A DNA stretch of 40,452 bases. It comes from Anaerolineae bacterium (GTDB lineage Bacteria > Chloroflexota > Anaerolineae > Aggregatilineales > Phototrophicaceae). The stretch covers positions 1 to 40,452 of the forward strand of contig JAPKMO010000033.1 of the NCBI GenBank assembly GCA_026645945.1, given 5' to 3'. The position numbers and the translations under genes were made by a program. Of this stretch, positions 1 through 7,461 are shown piece by piece. Position 1 is the first letter of the stretch, and each line of letters begins with the position of its first letter. The notes below the pieces were generated by a model, which was not told where the DNA came from, searched no databases, and saw only the letters and a program-made list of their open reading frames with translations.

Positions 1-470
1 TGGTAAACAACGCCGGGGTGGGCAAGTTCGGCACGCTGGCGGAACTGTCGGTCGAAGAATACGACTGGATGATGAACGCCAACATGCGCGCGACCTTTTT
101 GTGTACCAAAGCCTTTCTGCCGGGGATGCTGGAACGCAAGGAGGGCTGGGTCGTGTTTGTCGGATCGGTGGCCGGGTTGAACGGCCTGCCCAACGAGACG
201 GTTTACTGCGCCAGCAAACACGCCCAGTACGGCTTCGCCCGCGCGCTCGACCACGAAACGCGCCCGCACAACGTCAAGGTAACGTACCTCGCGCCCGGCG
301 GCGTGGACACCTACTTCGCTTTCGGCACAGGCCGCACCGAGGGCGACCCCAAGCTGAAGGAATATCTTGATTCTGAGGATGTAGCCCAGGCGTTGATTTT
401 CGCCGTTACGCAGCCGCCCAAGTCGCGCGTCTTTCTGATCGGGATGCGCCCGATGCGCGAGCCGCTGTAG
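1..470 (+). CDS. Short-chain dehydrogenase/reductase (SDR), 5'-truncated
   Basis: The reading frame is already open at the window edge (codons in phase with position 3), so the N-terminal Rossmann glycine motif lies outside the window. What is visible begins with VNNAGVG, the SDR NNAG motif. Then come a serine in VGSVAG, the catalytic YCASK (YxxxK) and the PGGVDT segment after the active site. This is the classical SDR layout of NAD(P)-dependent oxidoreductases. Substrate cannot be told from this part. The tail (VFLIGMRPMREPL) resembles the C-terminus of FabG/YohF-like SDRs. It converges on the nitroreductase-like gene with 17 bases between stops. An SDR is nearly certain; the reaction is unknown. 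Confidence 0.9.
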   Translation, partial: VNNAGVGKFGTLAELSVEEYDWMMNANMRATFLCTKAFLPGMLERKEGWVVFVGSVAGLNGLPNETVYCASKHAQYGFARALDHETRPHNVKVTYLAPGGVDTYFAFGTGRTEGDPKLKEYLDSEDVAQALIFAVTQPPKSRVFLIGMRPMREPL

Positions 471-487
471 GGACAAAGCAGGAGGTT

Positions 488-811
488 TCAGGGGTTTTGA
501 GGACACAGTTCGACCAGCAGGCCGTCGCTCCAACCATAGCGGTCGTCAAACAGCCGGGCGACCGCTGCCGCCCGCTCCGGCTCGGCGGCCTGGTCGAGCG
601 CGCGGCCTGTCCCCCGGTAGGTCTGGCCGTTGACCCAGAACGTGACCGCCGGGTTCTGCCGGATGTTTTGCACCCAATCGGCGCGCTCGCGGTTTTCGGC
701 GCACAGGTAATAACAGCCGTCGTAGGCCACGTACCAGATTTCGATCTCGCGGGGCTGGCCGGTTTTACGGCCTGTGGTGGTCAGGTACAAAAACTCCGCC
801 TTGTAGTCCAT
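488..811 (-). CDS. Deazaflavin (F420)-dependent nitroreductase-like protein
   Basis: 107 residues. The motif TTTGRKTGQPREIEIWYV near the N-terminus, followed by the ENRERADWVQNIRQNPAVTFWVNGQTYRGTGR block, matches the small split-beta-barrel family of F420-dependent (Ddn-type) nitroreductases, in which the TTGRKTG and RxxDWVxNxxxNP segments are typical. Known members bind the deazaflavin F420 or flavin and reduce nitro or quinone compounds; the cofactor here is inferred from family only. The start lies 6 bases after the stop of the ArsR-type gene, so the two are almost certainly co-transcribed and the regulator probably controls it. The Shine-Dalgarno is weak, consistent with coupling to the upstream gene. 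The family is confident, the substrate unknown. Confidence 0.75.
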   Translation of the reverse strand: MDYKAEFLYLTTTGRKTGQPREIEIWYVAYDGCYYLCAENRERADWVQNIRQNPAVTFWVNGQTYRGTGRALDQAAEPERAAAVARLFDDRYGWSDGLLVELCPQNP

Positions 812-817
812 ACCGTT

Positions 818-1138
818 TCAGCCGCATTCCCGGTGCGCGATGCTGGTTAATAGGATGTCGCGCAGGTGGCCGTCGTTGAGGCGGTAAAAAACGTGCCGGC
901 CCTGTTTTTCCCAGCGCACCAGGCCCATTTCGCGCAGGTAACGAAGCTGGTGCGACACCGCCGACTGATCCATGCCCAGCGCGCCGGTCAGGTCGGAGAC
1001 GCAGCATTCCTGCTCCGCCAGCGCGGCCAGCAGCCGGACGCGCGTCGGGTCGGCCAAAACCTGGAAAAAACGCGCCACTGCCCGCGCGTCGTCCAGCGAG
1101 AGAATCGTTTCAAAGTCGGTTGATACGACATCGGTCAT
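818..1138 (-). CDS. ArsR/SmtB-family metal-responsive repressor
   Basis: 106 residues with a winged helix-turn-helix: LADPTRVRLLAAL (helices 1-2), VSDLTGALGMDQSAVSHQLRYLREMGLVRWEKQGRHVFYRL (recognition helix and wing). The C-terminal helix carries D89-x-H91-x10-H102-x2-C105. This matches in spacing the alpha-5 metal site of SmtB/CzrA (D-x-H-x10-H-x2-E/H), so a Zn/Co/Ni-type sensor is more likely than an arsenic sensor. The ArsR-type Cys-Val-Cys at helix 3 is only half present (ECCVSDL: C46, with Ser at the second Cys). It is expected to repress its own operon and release DNA on metal binding. A GTGAGT-N9-ACTCAC palindrome lies just upstream. It probably forms an operon with the nitroreductase-like gene. 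Confidence 0.88.
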   Translation of the reverse strand: MTDVVSTDFETILSLDDARAVARFFQVLADPTRVRLLAALAEQECCVSDLTGALGMDQSAVSHQLRYLREMGLVRWEKQGRHVFYRLNDGHLRDILLTSIAHRECG

Positions 1139-1149
1139 TGCTTATTTCC

Positions 1150-1170
1150 GTGAGTCGGTTTGTAACTCAC
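1150..1170 (-). promoter_or_regulatory. Inverted repeat, candidate ArsR-family operator
   Basis: Perfect 6-base arms GTGAGT and ACTCAC are separated by 9 bases, 12 bases upstream of the arsR-like start. The position between promoter and start is where an autoregulatory ArsR/SmtB operator is expected. I see no clear -10/-35 pair. The assignment is inferred from position and symmetry only. Confidence 0.4.
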
Positions 1171-1226
1171 GTTAGCAAAAACCGGCGGCGTCTGTCAATA
1201 GGTTAGCTGTTCGGCAGTCGCGCATT

Positions 1227-1511
1227 TCACCGGCAGCAGGCGCAGGGCGGCGGCGCGGGCGGCGCGTCTGCGCTGCCGGTCGCGCGTTCGTAGCGGCGCG
1301 GCAGCGTCAGCAGCGGCGCGCAGTTGTGTTTGAGGCTGCACGCCGCGCAGCCAGAAGTCGTCACCTCGCGGATTGCGCCCTTGCGCACCCAATAGGCCAT
1401 CATCGCTTCCAGCAGGTGCGGCTCGACTTCCAGCCGGCGCGCGACCTGCGTCAATGACAGCGGCTCGTCGGTCTGCTCGAAAGTTTCCAGAATCTGGCGT
1501 AAAATCGTCAT
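1227..1511 (-). CDS. feoC: FeoC-like [Fe-S]/winged-helix protein
   Basis: 94 residues starting MTILRQILETFEQ; the ATG at 1511 is chosen because it follows the feoB stop by 2 bases. A longer upstream reading is only a shadow of feoB. The N-terminal half (SLTQVARRLEVEPHLLEAMMAYWVRKGAIREV) is a short winged helix. It is followed by C55-x2-C58-x5-C64, the cysteine cluster of FeoC proteins that can bind an iron-sulfur cluster. An unusual Pro/Ala-rich tail ends in a second cysteine group (CACC, residues 90-93). FeoC is thought to modulate FeoB stability or act as an iron/oxygen sensor. Last gene of the fur-feoABC operon. Confidence 0.82.
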   Translation of the reverse strand: MTILRQILETFEQTDEPLSLTQVARRLEVEPHLLEAMMAYWVRKGAIREVTTSGCAACSLKHNCAPLLTLPRRYERATGSADAPPAPPPCACCR

Positions 1512-1513
1512 CG

Positions 1514-3742
1514 TCAGCCCAACCCCAGCAACAACCCACCCTGGTAAACCAGCACCGCCGCCAGCCAAGCGACGACCAGCGTATAGGCCACCTGCGCCAG
1601 CATCCACCGCGCGCCGAACTCCTGGCGCATGGCGGCGACGGTCGCCATACACGGCACGTACAGCAGGATGAAAACGTTAAAAGCCACCGCCGCCAGCGGC
1701 GTAAAAGCCTGGCGCAGGGCGCTTTCAAGCGCGGTATCACTGCTGGCGTCGTCTGCCCGCCCCAGGAAGTTAGCTTCCGGCACGTTCAGCCCCGGAATAA
1801 TGTTCAGCGTGCGCGGCACGATGTTGACGATCTCCTGGCCGGTCAGGACGACCGCCTCGCCCAGGCCGGTGACGATGCCGGCCAGGTCTTCACCCAGGGT
1901 GGATGGCTGCTCCGGCTCATCTTCTTCTGCCGCGCCGGTGTAAATCTGGCTCATGGACGAGATGACCACTTCTTTCGCCACAAAACCGGCCATCAGTGAG
2001 CTGGCGGCTTCCCACTGGCCGAACCCGGCGGGGGACAGCACCGGCGCGATGATGCGGCTGGTCGCGCCGAACAGGCTGTCGCCCGGCGCGACACCGGCAA
2101 ACTGGCCGGTGCCGACCGGAACCGCCAGCAGCAGCCAGATGACCACCGACGCCGCCAGGATGACCGTCCCGGCATTGTGGATGAAACGCGACGTATTGCT
2201 CCATACGTACAGGCCGACCGTTTTCGGATTCGGCAGGCGGTAAGGCGGCAGTTCGATGACGAAGGGAGCCGCCGTTTTGCTGCGAAAAACCACGCGCGTC
2301 AGCAGCAGGCTGGTCAGCACGGCTACGCCCACGCCCAGGGCGTACAGGCCAAACACCAGCCCGCCGGAGGCCGCGCCGAAAAAGGCCGACCCGAAAATGA
2401 CGTACACCGGCAGGCGCGCGCCGCAGCTCATGAAGGTGGTTAAAAAGGCCGTGATCTTACGGTCGTCCGGGTTTTCCAGCGTGCGCGTGGCATAAATGCC
2501 CGGCACATTGCAGCCGAAACCGACCAGCATGGGCAGAAAGCTCTTGCCGTGCAGCCCCAACCGCTGCATAAACCGATCCATCACCAGCGCCGCCCGCGCC
2601 ATATAACCGGAATCTTCCAGCACGGCCAGCGCCACGTACAGCGAAAACAGCACCGGCACGAACACCAGCACGCCGCCCACCCCGGCGATGATGCCGTCCA
2701 CCACCAGCGACTCGACCCACGAGCCGCCCAACCCAACCGCGTCCAACAGCGCCGCCGCCCAGCGCGTGACCGGGCCGGCGATGATGCCGTCCACCCAGTC
2801 CAGCAGCGGGGCGCTGACGTTGGCGGTGAACTGAAAGATGATCCACATCAGCGCCAAAAAGACCAGCACGCCCCAGCGGCGGTGCGCCAGCACCCGGTCG
2901 AGCCGGTCGGAAAATGTCGGGCCGCCAGCGCCGGCGCGGGTGACGACCTGGCCGACGACGCGGCCTAAAAAGCGGTAGCGCGCGTCAGCGATCAGCGTAT
3001 CGGCGTCCTCGCCGGTTTCGTCAGCGATGCGCCGGCGCGCGTCGGCAGCAGCGGCGGCGGCCAGCGGCGGGCTGATGCGCGCCCCCAGATCGCCCTCGTC
3101 CTCCAGCAGCTTGATCGCCAGCCAGCGGGCGGGGTAATCCTTCAGGCCGGCGTCCGCTTCGATCAAACCGTGCAGCGCCGCAATTTCGCGCTCGACCGCC
3201 GGCCCCAGGTCGGCATACACCGGCGCGGTTATAACCCGGCGGCGCGTCACCTGCACCATCGCCTCTTTGAGCGCGTCCAGGCCGATTTCCCGGCTGCCGA
3301 TGACGGCAATCACCGGCAGGCCGCCCAGCCATTCGGCCAGCCGTTCGCGGTCAATGTGAATGTGGCGGTTTTCGGCCACGTCGCTCATGTTCAGGGCGAT
3401 GATGAGCGGGACGCGCATCTCCAGCAGCTGCAGCACCAGGTACAGGTTGCGCTCCAGGTTGGCGGCGTCCACTACCGCCACCACCGCGTCCGGCTGCGCT
3501 TCCAGCAAAAAATCGCGCGTGATGGTTTCCTCGGCGGAAAAGGCGCTCAGGCTGTACGCGCCGGGCAAATCCACGATGGCGATTTCCTGGCCGTCCAGCC
3601 ACAGGCGGCCCTCTTTTTTCTCGACCGTTTTGCCGGGCCAGTTGCCAACGTGCTGCCGCGCCCCGGTGAGCGCGTTGAAGATCGTGCTTTTGCCGGCGTT
3701 CGGGTTGCCGGCCAGACAGATTGTAACCATGATGGAACTCAT
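1514..3742 (-). CDS. feoB: Ferrous iron transporter FeoB
   Basis: 742 residues, normal FeoB length. The N-terminal G-domain has GNPNAGKS (12-19), DLPGAYSL (58-65) and the nucleotide-specificity NMSD (118-121). A GDI-like helical segment follows (about 170-280), then a polytopic membrane domain with two gate repeats. The first contains [20 protein letters not shown] and SCGARLPVY, the cysteine-bearing core of the Fe2+ pathway; the second includes [13 protein letters not shown]. It moves Fe2+ across the inner membrane in a GTP-dependent way. Its ATG overlaps the feoA stop by 4 bases (ATGA), showing translational coupling, and feoC follows after 2 bases. Confidence 0.98.
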   Translation of the reverse strand: MSSIMVTICLAGNPNAGKSTIFNALTGARQHVGNWPGKTVEKKEGRLWLDGQEIAIVDLPGAYSLSAFSAEETITRDFLLEAQPDAVVAVVDAANLERNLYLVLQLLEMRVPLIIALNMSDVAENRHIHIDRERLAEWLGGLPVIAVIGSREIGLDALKEAMVQVTRRRVITAPVYADLGPAVEREIAALHGLIEADAGLKDYPARWLAIKLLEDEGDLGARISPPLAAAAAADARRRIADETGEDADTLIADARYRFLGRVVGQVVTRAGAGGPTFSDRLDRVLAHRRWGVLVFLALMWIIFQFTANVSAPLLDWVDGIIAGPVTRWAAALLDAVGLGGSWVESLVVDGIIAGVGGVLVFVPVLFSLYVALAVLEDSGYMARAALVMDRFMQRLGLHGKSFLPMLVGFGCNVPGIYATRTLENPDDRKITAFLTTFMSCGARLPVYVIFGSAFFGAASGGLVFGLYALGVGVAVLTSLLLTRVVFRSKTAAPFVIELPPYRLPNPKTVGLYVWSNTSRFIHNAGTVILAASVVIWLLLAVPVGTGQFAGVAPGDSLFGATSRIIAPVLSPAGFGQWEAASSLMAGFVAKEVVISSMSQIYTGAAEEDEPEQPSTLGEDLAGIVTGLGEAVVLTGQEIVNIVPRTLNIIPGLNVPEANFLGRADDASSDTALESALRQAFTPLAAVAFNVFILLYVPCMATVAAMRQEFGARWMLAQVAYTLVVAWLAAVLVYQGGLLLGLG

Positions 3743-3993
3743 TTCTGCTGCGGCGCTGCGACGATAATCTTGTGCGTGATGCCGCGCCCCAATGCCAGCC
3801 GCGTATCCCCTTTAACGGCCAAAATCATCGGGCCGCCGGAGTCACCCTGCATCACGCGGATGCTCACGCCCAGGTTCAGACCGAGATCGGCCAGGCGTTT
3901 GCGGAGTTTATGCCCCCCTTCGATTCTAACCAGTTCGACCGTCTGGCCGGGGCGAACCATACTCAGCGGCATAAAATGCGCGTCATCCGGCAT
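3739..3993 (-). CDS. feoA: FeoA, SH3-like partner of FeoB
   Basis: 84 residues with an SH3-like fold signature: [18 protein letters not shown] (the DLGL..G..V motif typical of FeoA) and a C-terminal [13 protein letters not shown] strand pair. FeoA is a small cytosolic protein needed for FeoB function and binds its cytosolic face. It starts 17 bases after the Fur stop and overlaps feoB by 4 bases, so fur, feoA, feoB and feoC look like one transcript. Confidence 0.95.
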   Translation of the reverse strand: MPDDAHFMPLSMVRPGQTVELVRIEGGHKLRKRLADLGLNLGVSIRVMQGDSGGPMILAVKGDTRLALGRGITHKIIVAAPQQK

Positions 3994-4010
3994 AATTGTT
4001 CATTCCTCAG

Positions 4011-4445
4011 TTATGATGAAACTCGGCAGTCCGGGCATAAACCGTCCACGCAAACGCAGGCATTAAAGACCTGCACGTTCAATTCGGCCTCAAGCTGCTG
4101 CTTAAGCTGCTGCATCAGTTCCGAGTGAAAGGGAATGACGCGGTGGCAGGTACGGCAGGTGAAGTGATATTCCTCGTCGGCATGAACCGGCTCGACGTAT
4201 TTACGGCTGTGTTCCGGGGAATGATACCGCTGCTGCACCAGGCCGGCTTCTTCCAGGGTGTTCAGCGTGCGGTAGACCGTCGCCAGACTGATGCTGGTAT
4301 CCTGAACGCGGGCGCGGCGGTGCAGTTCCTCCGCATCAAGATGTTCGTCGGAGGTTTCCAGCAGTTCCAGTATAATCTGGCGCTGGGCGGTCATGCGCCC
4401 GCCCGCTTCGCGGATGGCCTGGCTGGCTTTTTCTTGAAACGTCAT
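4011..4445 (-). CDS. fur: Fur-family iron-responsive regulator
   Basis: 144 residues from ATG at 4445. An in-frame GTG one codon upstream is less likely because the GAGG ribosome site sits 6 bases from the ATG. The N-terminal winged helix contains RMTAQRQIILELLE and the DNA-contact helix SLATVYRTLNTLEEAGLV. The C-terminal dimer domain has the metal-ligand segment HADEEYHFTCRTC with C97/C100 and a second CPDC pair (C137/C140), the structural Zn(Cys)4 site; C130 and C132 are extra cysteines. It leads the feo operon with a Fur-box-like palindrome in front, so autoregulation with iron uptake is likely. The family is certain; Fe2+ over Zn2+ or peroxide sensing is inferred from the feo genes. Confidence 0.92.
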   Translation of the reverse strand: MTFQEKASQAIREAGGRMTAQRQIILELLETSDEHLDAEELHRRARVQDTSISLATVYRTLNTLEEAGLVQQRYHSPEHSRKYVEPVHADEEYHFTCRTCHRVIPFHSELMQQLKQQLEAELNVQVFNACVCVDGLCPDCRVSS

Positions 4446-4467
4446 CACACGCCTCTACCCTTACTGC

Positions 4468-4488
4468 TATTGAAACCTATTCTCAATA
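4468..4488 (-). promoter_or_regulatory. Fur-box-like operator of the fur-feoABC operon
   Basis: A perfect TATTGA-N9-TCAATA inverted repeat, 21 bases long and AT-rich against a GC-rich background. It lies 23 bases upstream of the fur start. On the minus strand a TATACT (4492-4497) just upstream could be the -10, which would put the palindrome over the transcription start. It differs from the E. coli GATAATGATAATCATTATC consensus, but size, symmetry and location fit a Fur-family operator. Confidence 0.55.
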
Positions 4489-4585
4489 AGAAGTATAAAA
4501 TTCGGCAGCCGGCGCTGCCAGTGATAAAATGCGCCCGATGGATGACAAATGTCATGGCGATTTACGGTATATGAGAGGTGCGAGG

Positions 4586-5287
4586 ATGGCGAGCATATTT
4601 AACGGAAAAGTGGTGATGATTACCGGGGCAGCGGGCAACCTGGGACGCGCGGTGGCGCGGCGTTTTGCGGCGGAAGGCGCGCGGCTGGCGCTGGTCGAAC
4701 GGGGCGAAGACCATCTGGCCGGAATACTACAGGAAGTGGGCGGGCTGCCGCTGGCCGCCGACGTGACCGACCCGGCCAGCGTGGACGCGCTGGTGCAGCA
4801 GGTGGAGGCCGAATACGGCCAGATCAACGTGCTGGCGCACACCGTCGGCGGGTTTGCCGCCGGCCAGCCGGTGCATGAAGCCGACCTGGACGTGTGGGAC
4901 AACATGCTGAACCTGAACGCCAAGTCCGTTTATGTGATGTGCGGGCGGGTGGCAAAACACATGGTCGAGCGGCAGGTCGCGGGCAGTATCGTCGCCATCG
5001 TGTCGCGCAACGCCTACAAAGGAACGGCCAAAAACGCCGCTTATTCGGCCGGCAAGGCCGCCGCCCAGCGCGTGCTGGAGAGCATGGCCGCCGAACTGGG
5101 GCCGCTGAATATCACCGTTAACGCCATCGCCCCCAGCACGATTGACACCCCGGCCAACCGCGCCGCCATGCCTAACGCCGACTACAGCAAATGGGTGCAG
5201 CCGGACGAAATCGCCGACGCGATTGTTTTTCTGGCCGCCAACCGTGCCGTCAACGGCCACACGCTTGATCTGTTCGGGCGAGTTTGA
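4586..5287 (+). CDS. SDR-family oxidoreductase
   Basis: 233 residues from ATG 4586, preceded by GAGAGG seven bases upstream; an ATG at 4571 is in frame but worse placed. The Rossmann motif is TGAAGNLG (TGxxxGxG form). The catalytic YSAGK (YxxxK) is present with a serine in IVSRNA upstream. The usual NNAG is replaced by HTVGG (in LAHTVGGFAAG), a variant of one SDR subgroup. The C-terminus GHTLDLFGRV is short. It probably reduces a carbonyl with NAD(P)H; substrate unknown. It is transcribed away from fur with no obvious promoter in between and is not visibly part of an operon with osmC. Confidence 0.88.
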   Translation: MASIFNGKVVMITGAAGNLGRAVARRFAAEGARLALVERGEDHLAGILQEVGGLPLAADVTDPASVDALVQQVEAEYGQINVLAHTVGGFAAGQPVHEADLDVWDNMLNLNAKSVYVMCGRVAKHMVERQVAGSIVAIVSRNAYKGTAKNAAYSAGKAAAQRVLESMAAELGPLNITVNAIAPSTIDTPANRAAMPNADYSKWVQPDEIADAIVFLAANRAVNGHTLDLFGRV

Positions 5288-5374
5288 CCCCGGCGGGGCG
5301 CATGTAAGACTTCCGCCGCCAGAACCATCTAAAGGTTATGAAAGGTTTTCCCCGCTTGAGGAGCAAATGATTAA

Positions 5375-5824
5375 ATGGGTAAAGTAACCGTCTGGACGGA
5401 TGAAGGGCTGCGGACGATTGCCACCACGCGCGACCAGGTGTGGTATGCCGACGAGCCGCTGGAAAGCGGCGGCACCAATACCGCGCCCACGCCTACTGAA
5501 CAAATGTTGGGCGCACTGGGAAGCTGCATCGTCATCACGCTGCATCTGGTCGCCCAGCGCAAAAATTGGCCGCTGGAACGGGTCGAAGTTCACTTGGACA
5601 TCAAACGTTTTGCCGGCAGCGAATATCCCGCTTATTCAGGCGACGAACAGTTTGTCCACGAGATCAAAGAAAAAGTGATCCTGCACGGCCCGAACCTGAC
5701 CGACGACCAGCGCAGAATGCTGCTGGACATCGCCACCCGCTGCCCAGTGCGCCGGGTGCTGGCGCATCCGGTCTTTTTTGTCGAGCCGGAAGGGGAGGAA
5801 ATTCAGGGCGCGGCAGCCGGCTGA
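5375..5824 (+). CDS. OsmC/Ohr-family peroxidase
   Basis: 149 residues. OsmC fold with the two redox cysteines in their expected settings: C51 in LGALGSCIVITL and C123 in ATRCPVRRVL. An early PTPTEQMLGALGSC block is typical of the OsmC/YhfA branch. These proteins reduce organic hydroperoxides using the cysteine pair. A GAGGAG at 5358-5363 is 11 bases before the chosen ATG. A six-codon ORF (ATG 5367) overlaps the start but is probably chance. A strong hairpin terminator follows the gene. Confidence 0.9.
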   Translation: MGKVTVWTDEGLRTIATTRDQVWYADEPLESGGTNTAPTPTEQMLGALGSCIVITLHLVAQRKNWPLERVEVHLDIKRFAGSEYPAYSGDEQFVHEIKEKVILHGPNLTDDQRRMLLDIATRCPVRRVLAHPVFFVEPEGEEIQGAAAG

Positions 5825-5846
5825 TTTTCCGGCGTCTTCGGTGGGT

Positions 5847-5878
5847 GGGCGCGCTTTTGGGCGCGCCCGCTTTTTATT
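5847..5878 (+). terminator. Rho-independent terminator of the OsmC gene
   Basis: Stem GGGCGCGC / GCGCGCCC (8 perfect GC pairs) with a 6-base loop, followed two bases later by TTTTTATTT. It lies 26 bases after the osmC stop and reads on the plus strand. Confidence 0.9.
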
Positions 5879-5927
5879 TACGACCATCCACGTTTTTACG
5901 ATCTGGCCTTGATAGAGCCTTTTTGAG

Positions 5928-6023
5928 CGGGAGTAGATGGGAGTCGAACCCATCGCGGCCTGCTCGGCGCAGCCCGCCGCCGGTTTTGAAGACCGGGGCA
6001 TCCACCGGGACACATCCACCCCC
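5928..6023 (-). tRNA. selC: tRNA-Sec (anticodon TCA)
   Basis: Folded by hand on the minus strand. The 8-bp acceptor stem pairs GGGGGTGG with CTACTCCC (two G-U pairs), with discriminator G. The D-stem is 6 bp (GTGTCC/GGATGC). The anticodon arm is CCGGT-CTTCAAA-ACCGG with anticodon TCA. A long variable arm of about 26 bases follows, then the 5-bp T-arm ATGGG-TTCGACT-CCCAT. The 8+5 acceptor/T helix, 6-bp D-stem and TCA anticodon are the hallmarks of bacterial selenocysteine tRNA. Length is 96 and CCA is not encoded. A TATAAT at 6035-6040 sits 11 bases upstream. It implies that the organism makes selenoproteins; no selA, selB, selD or selenoprotein is in this window. Confidence 0.95.
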
Positions 6024-6034
6024 AAACAGTTGAA

Positions 6035-6040
6035 ATTATA
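6035..6040 (-). promoter_or_regulatory. -10 element of the tRNA-Sec gene
   Basis: A perfect TATAAT on the minus strand, 11 bases before the first base of the mature tRNA, which allows a short 5' leader. A weak TTGGCG lies 15 bases upstream as a possible -35. Confidence 0.55.
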
Positions 6041-6082
6041 CCCGCCTGCCACAGCCGCCAACAGGGTTAATCGGGGTGCGGG

Positions 6083-6305
6083 CAGGGCTATCGCATGAAG
6101 ATACTTCGTCTCAATAAGTAGGCTTTCGCCCTTTTACCCCACCCCCAAACCCCCTCCCCGAATTCAAGGAGGGGGCTTAATGCGAATCTTACTCCCCCTT
6201 TCTCTGTATACGGCGACCGAAGGAAATCCCTTTAGGGAGACAGGGGGGCCAGGGAGGATAGGGGTTGATGTGACGCGAAATTACAGTTTGATGCGATAGG
6301 CCCTG
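6083..6305. mobile_element. MITE-like repeat, family A copy 1
   Basis: It fills much of the 545-base gene-free gap between tRNA-Sec and the first GRAM-like gene. The ends are imperfect inverted repeats: CAGGGCTATCGCATGAA on the left and the complement of TTGATGCGATAGGCCCTG on the right. Inside are a CCCCCTCC/GGAGGGGG hairpin (6150-6175) around GAATTC and a second G/C-rich stem region. Segments TCTCAATAA near the left and GTGACGCGAAATT(A/G)CAGTTTGATGCG near the right recur at 34994-35174. No transposase gene is present, so it would be non-autonomous. Confidence 0.6.
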
Positions 6306-6568
6306 GGGGGTGCGGGCCGTCTGTCGAGCGCAGGCGCACCCAACCCGCACACGACCGCCGTCTTCTACTCATCCCTCAGCGCCGGTTTTTAACCCTCAAA
6401 CGGGACTAAAAGCCCACGTTTTTTATTTGCATGTTAGCCGCGTGACGATAATAATGAAATGTGTAAATAACCCCCTTAAACTGAGGGGGTCGCATCACGC
6501 TTTTTAGGTCTATACTATTAACAAAAGGTTTCACTCCGGGTAGAAAAATCGTGTGAACAGGATTTATC
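6306..6568. other. Gene-free spacer
   Basis: No convincing ORF. It contains a short CCCCCT/AGGGGG hairpin (6470-6488) followed by TTTTTA at 6501-6506, which may be a weak terminator. A TATACTATTA segment at 6511-6520 could be the -10 of the downstream gene; no matching -35 was found. Confidence 0.4.
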
Positions 6569-6934
6569 ATGGTCAAGCCGCTGTTTGAACTGGGTGAATA
6601 TGCCCTGGGTAGTTATACCGTCCGCTATGCCGATTGGGACAACGGCGAGTGGTTTGGCGTCGGCCCCTGGTTGAAAGCCGTCGTCACCAACCGCCGCCTG
6701 CTGCTGTTTTCGGAAGCCGGTTCGCAGCGCGACCGCATTGAGCCAGAACAGATCAGGCGGGTGTGGAACTTGTGCCTGGGGCGGCGCGACGGTGTAATGG
6801 TCGCGCTGAAGGATGGCCGCCGCCTGTATATGCTGGTGGACTGGAGCCAGGGCAACAAACTGGCGAAAGACATCAGAGAAATGCTCGCGCCCCCGCTCAA
6901 GCCGCGCATCGCCCCCCGCTTACAGCCTTCATAA
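6569..6934 (+). CDS. Small PH/GRAM-like protein, paralogue 1
   Basis: 121 residues, no signal peptide or membrane segment. The order of motifs (LFELGEYALGSYTVRYADW, then AVVTNRRLLLFSE, then GVMVALKDGRRLYMLVDWSQGNKLAKDIREML) is shared with the next gene. It resembles the single PH/GRAM-type beta-sandwich plus C-terminal helix seen in small bacterial PH-like domains: a T/TNxRL(I/L)L strand and a closing amphipathic helix. I cannot name a partner or lipid. The C-terminus is Pro/Arg-rich. The fold is a guess; the paralogy to the next gene is solid. Confidence 0.6.
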   Translation: MVKPLFELGEYALGSYTVRYADWDNGEWFGVGPWLKAVVTNRRLLLFSEAGSQRDRIEPEQIRRVWNLCLGRRDGVMVALKDGRRLYMLVDWSQGNKLAKDIREMLAPPLKPRIAPRLQPS

Positions 6935-6957
6935 CCGGGTGTTGGTTTGGTTGCGGT

Positions 6958-6963
6958 TATAAT
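6958..6963 (+). promoter_or_regulatory. TATAAT -10-like element before GRAM-like paralogue 2
   Basis: A perfect TATAAT in the 110-base spacer between the two related genes, 82 bases before the next start. There is no good -35 at 16-18 bases. A second -10-like TACAAT occurs at 7001-7006. Confidence 0.3.
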
Positions 6964-7044
6964 CTGCGGCAAATTCGGCTCGCCGTAGTGAAGTTTGCCC
7001 TACAATGGTAAAGAGTTCAGACAGCCAAAACGAGCGAGCCTATC

Positions 7045-7461
7045 GTGCCTACGCCCCTTCCCAGTTTGATCCCCGGTGAATACCTGCTCGGCCAGTACCA
7101 GGTGACGATTGCGCGTTACACGGCGTCCGGCTGGGCAGGGACGGTGCCGCCCCTCAATGCCACCATCACTAATTTCCGCCTGATCTTGCAACCGCAGACG
7201 CGCCGCCCGTATGAACCGGCCAGCATCCCCAGCACCTACGTCGTCAAAGTCTGCGATGTGCTGCTCGACCACCGGCCCGGCATCCTCATTTCGTTAAAAA
7301 CCGGCCATCGTTTATATCTGTTCATCTGGTGGAGCCAGGGCGAAAAGCTGTCGGACGCACTGCGGACGATGCTCACCTCGCCCATCGGCAGCGACTCGTT
7401 CCACCACAATCTGCGTCCCGGCGATCTGGAGCGGCTCATCCAGTTCATCAGCCGGCTTTAA
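7045..7461 (+). CDS. Small PH/GRAM-like protein, paralogue 2
   Basis: 138 residues from a GTG start; an in-frame stop at 7009 limits any upstream extension and no ATG is available. It shares with the preceding gene the signature L-PGEYLLGQYQVTIARY, ATITNFRLIL and PGILISLKTGHRLYLFIWWSQGEKLSDALRTML, in the same order and spacing. A C-terminal extension of about 25 residues (RPGDLERLIQFISRL) is unique to it. Probably a soluble PH/GRAM-type domain from a tandem duplication. Function unknown. It converges on the uracil-DNA glycosylase gene, the stop being right at that gene's end. Confidence 0.6.
   Translation: MPTPLPSLIPGEYLLGQYQVTIARYTASGWAGTVPPLNATITNFRLILQPQTRRPYEPASIPSTYVVKVCDVLLDHRPGILISLKTGHRLYLFIWWSQGEKLSDALRTMLTSPIGSDSFHHNLRPGDLERLIQFISRL

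Noticed and set aside
488-1740. Overlapping plus-strand reading frames near arsR and feoC.
   Set aside because: They lack domain signatures and are shadows of the real minus-strand genes.
5367-5387. Six-codon ORF (MIKWVK) overlapping the start of osmC.
   Set aside because: It is only 3 bases from the GAGGAG and too short and unsupported; the osmC start explains the site.
5288-5824. Search for a selenocysteine codon in the OsmC gene next to the tRNA-Sec.
   Set aside because: The redox residues are Cys (TGC) and no in-frame TGA occurs before the real stop.
6310-6507. Plus-strand ORF of 65 codons in the gap after the family A repeat.
   Set aside because: No ribosome site, no recognisable motif, composition unlike its neighbours.
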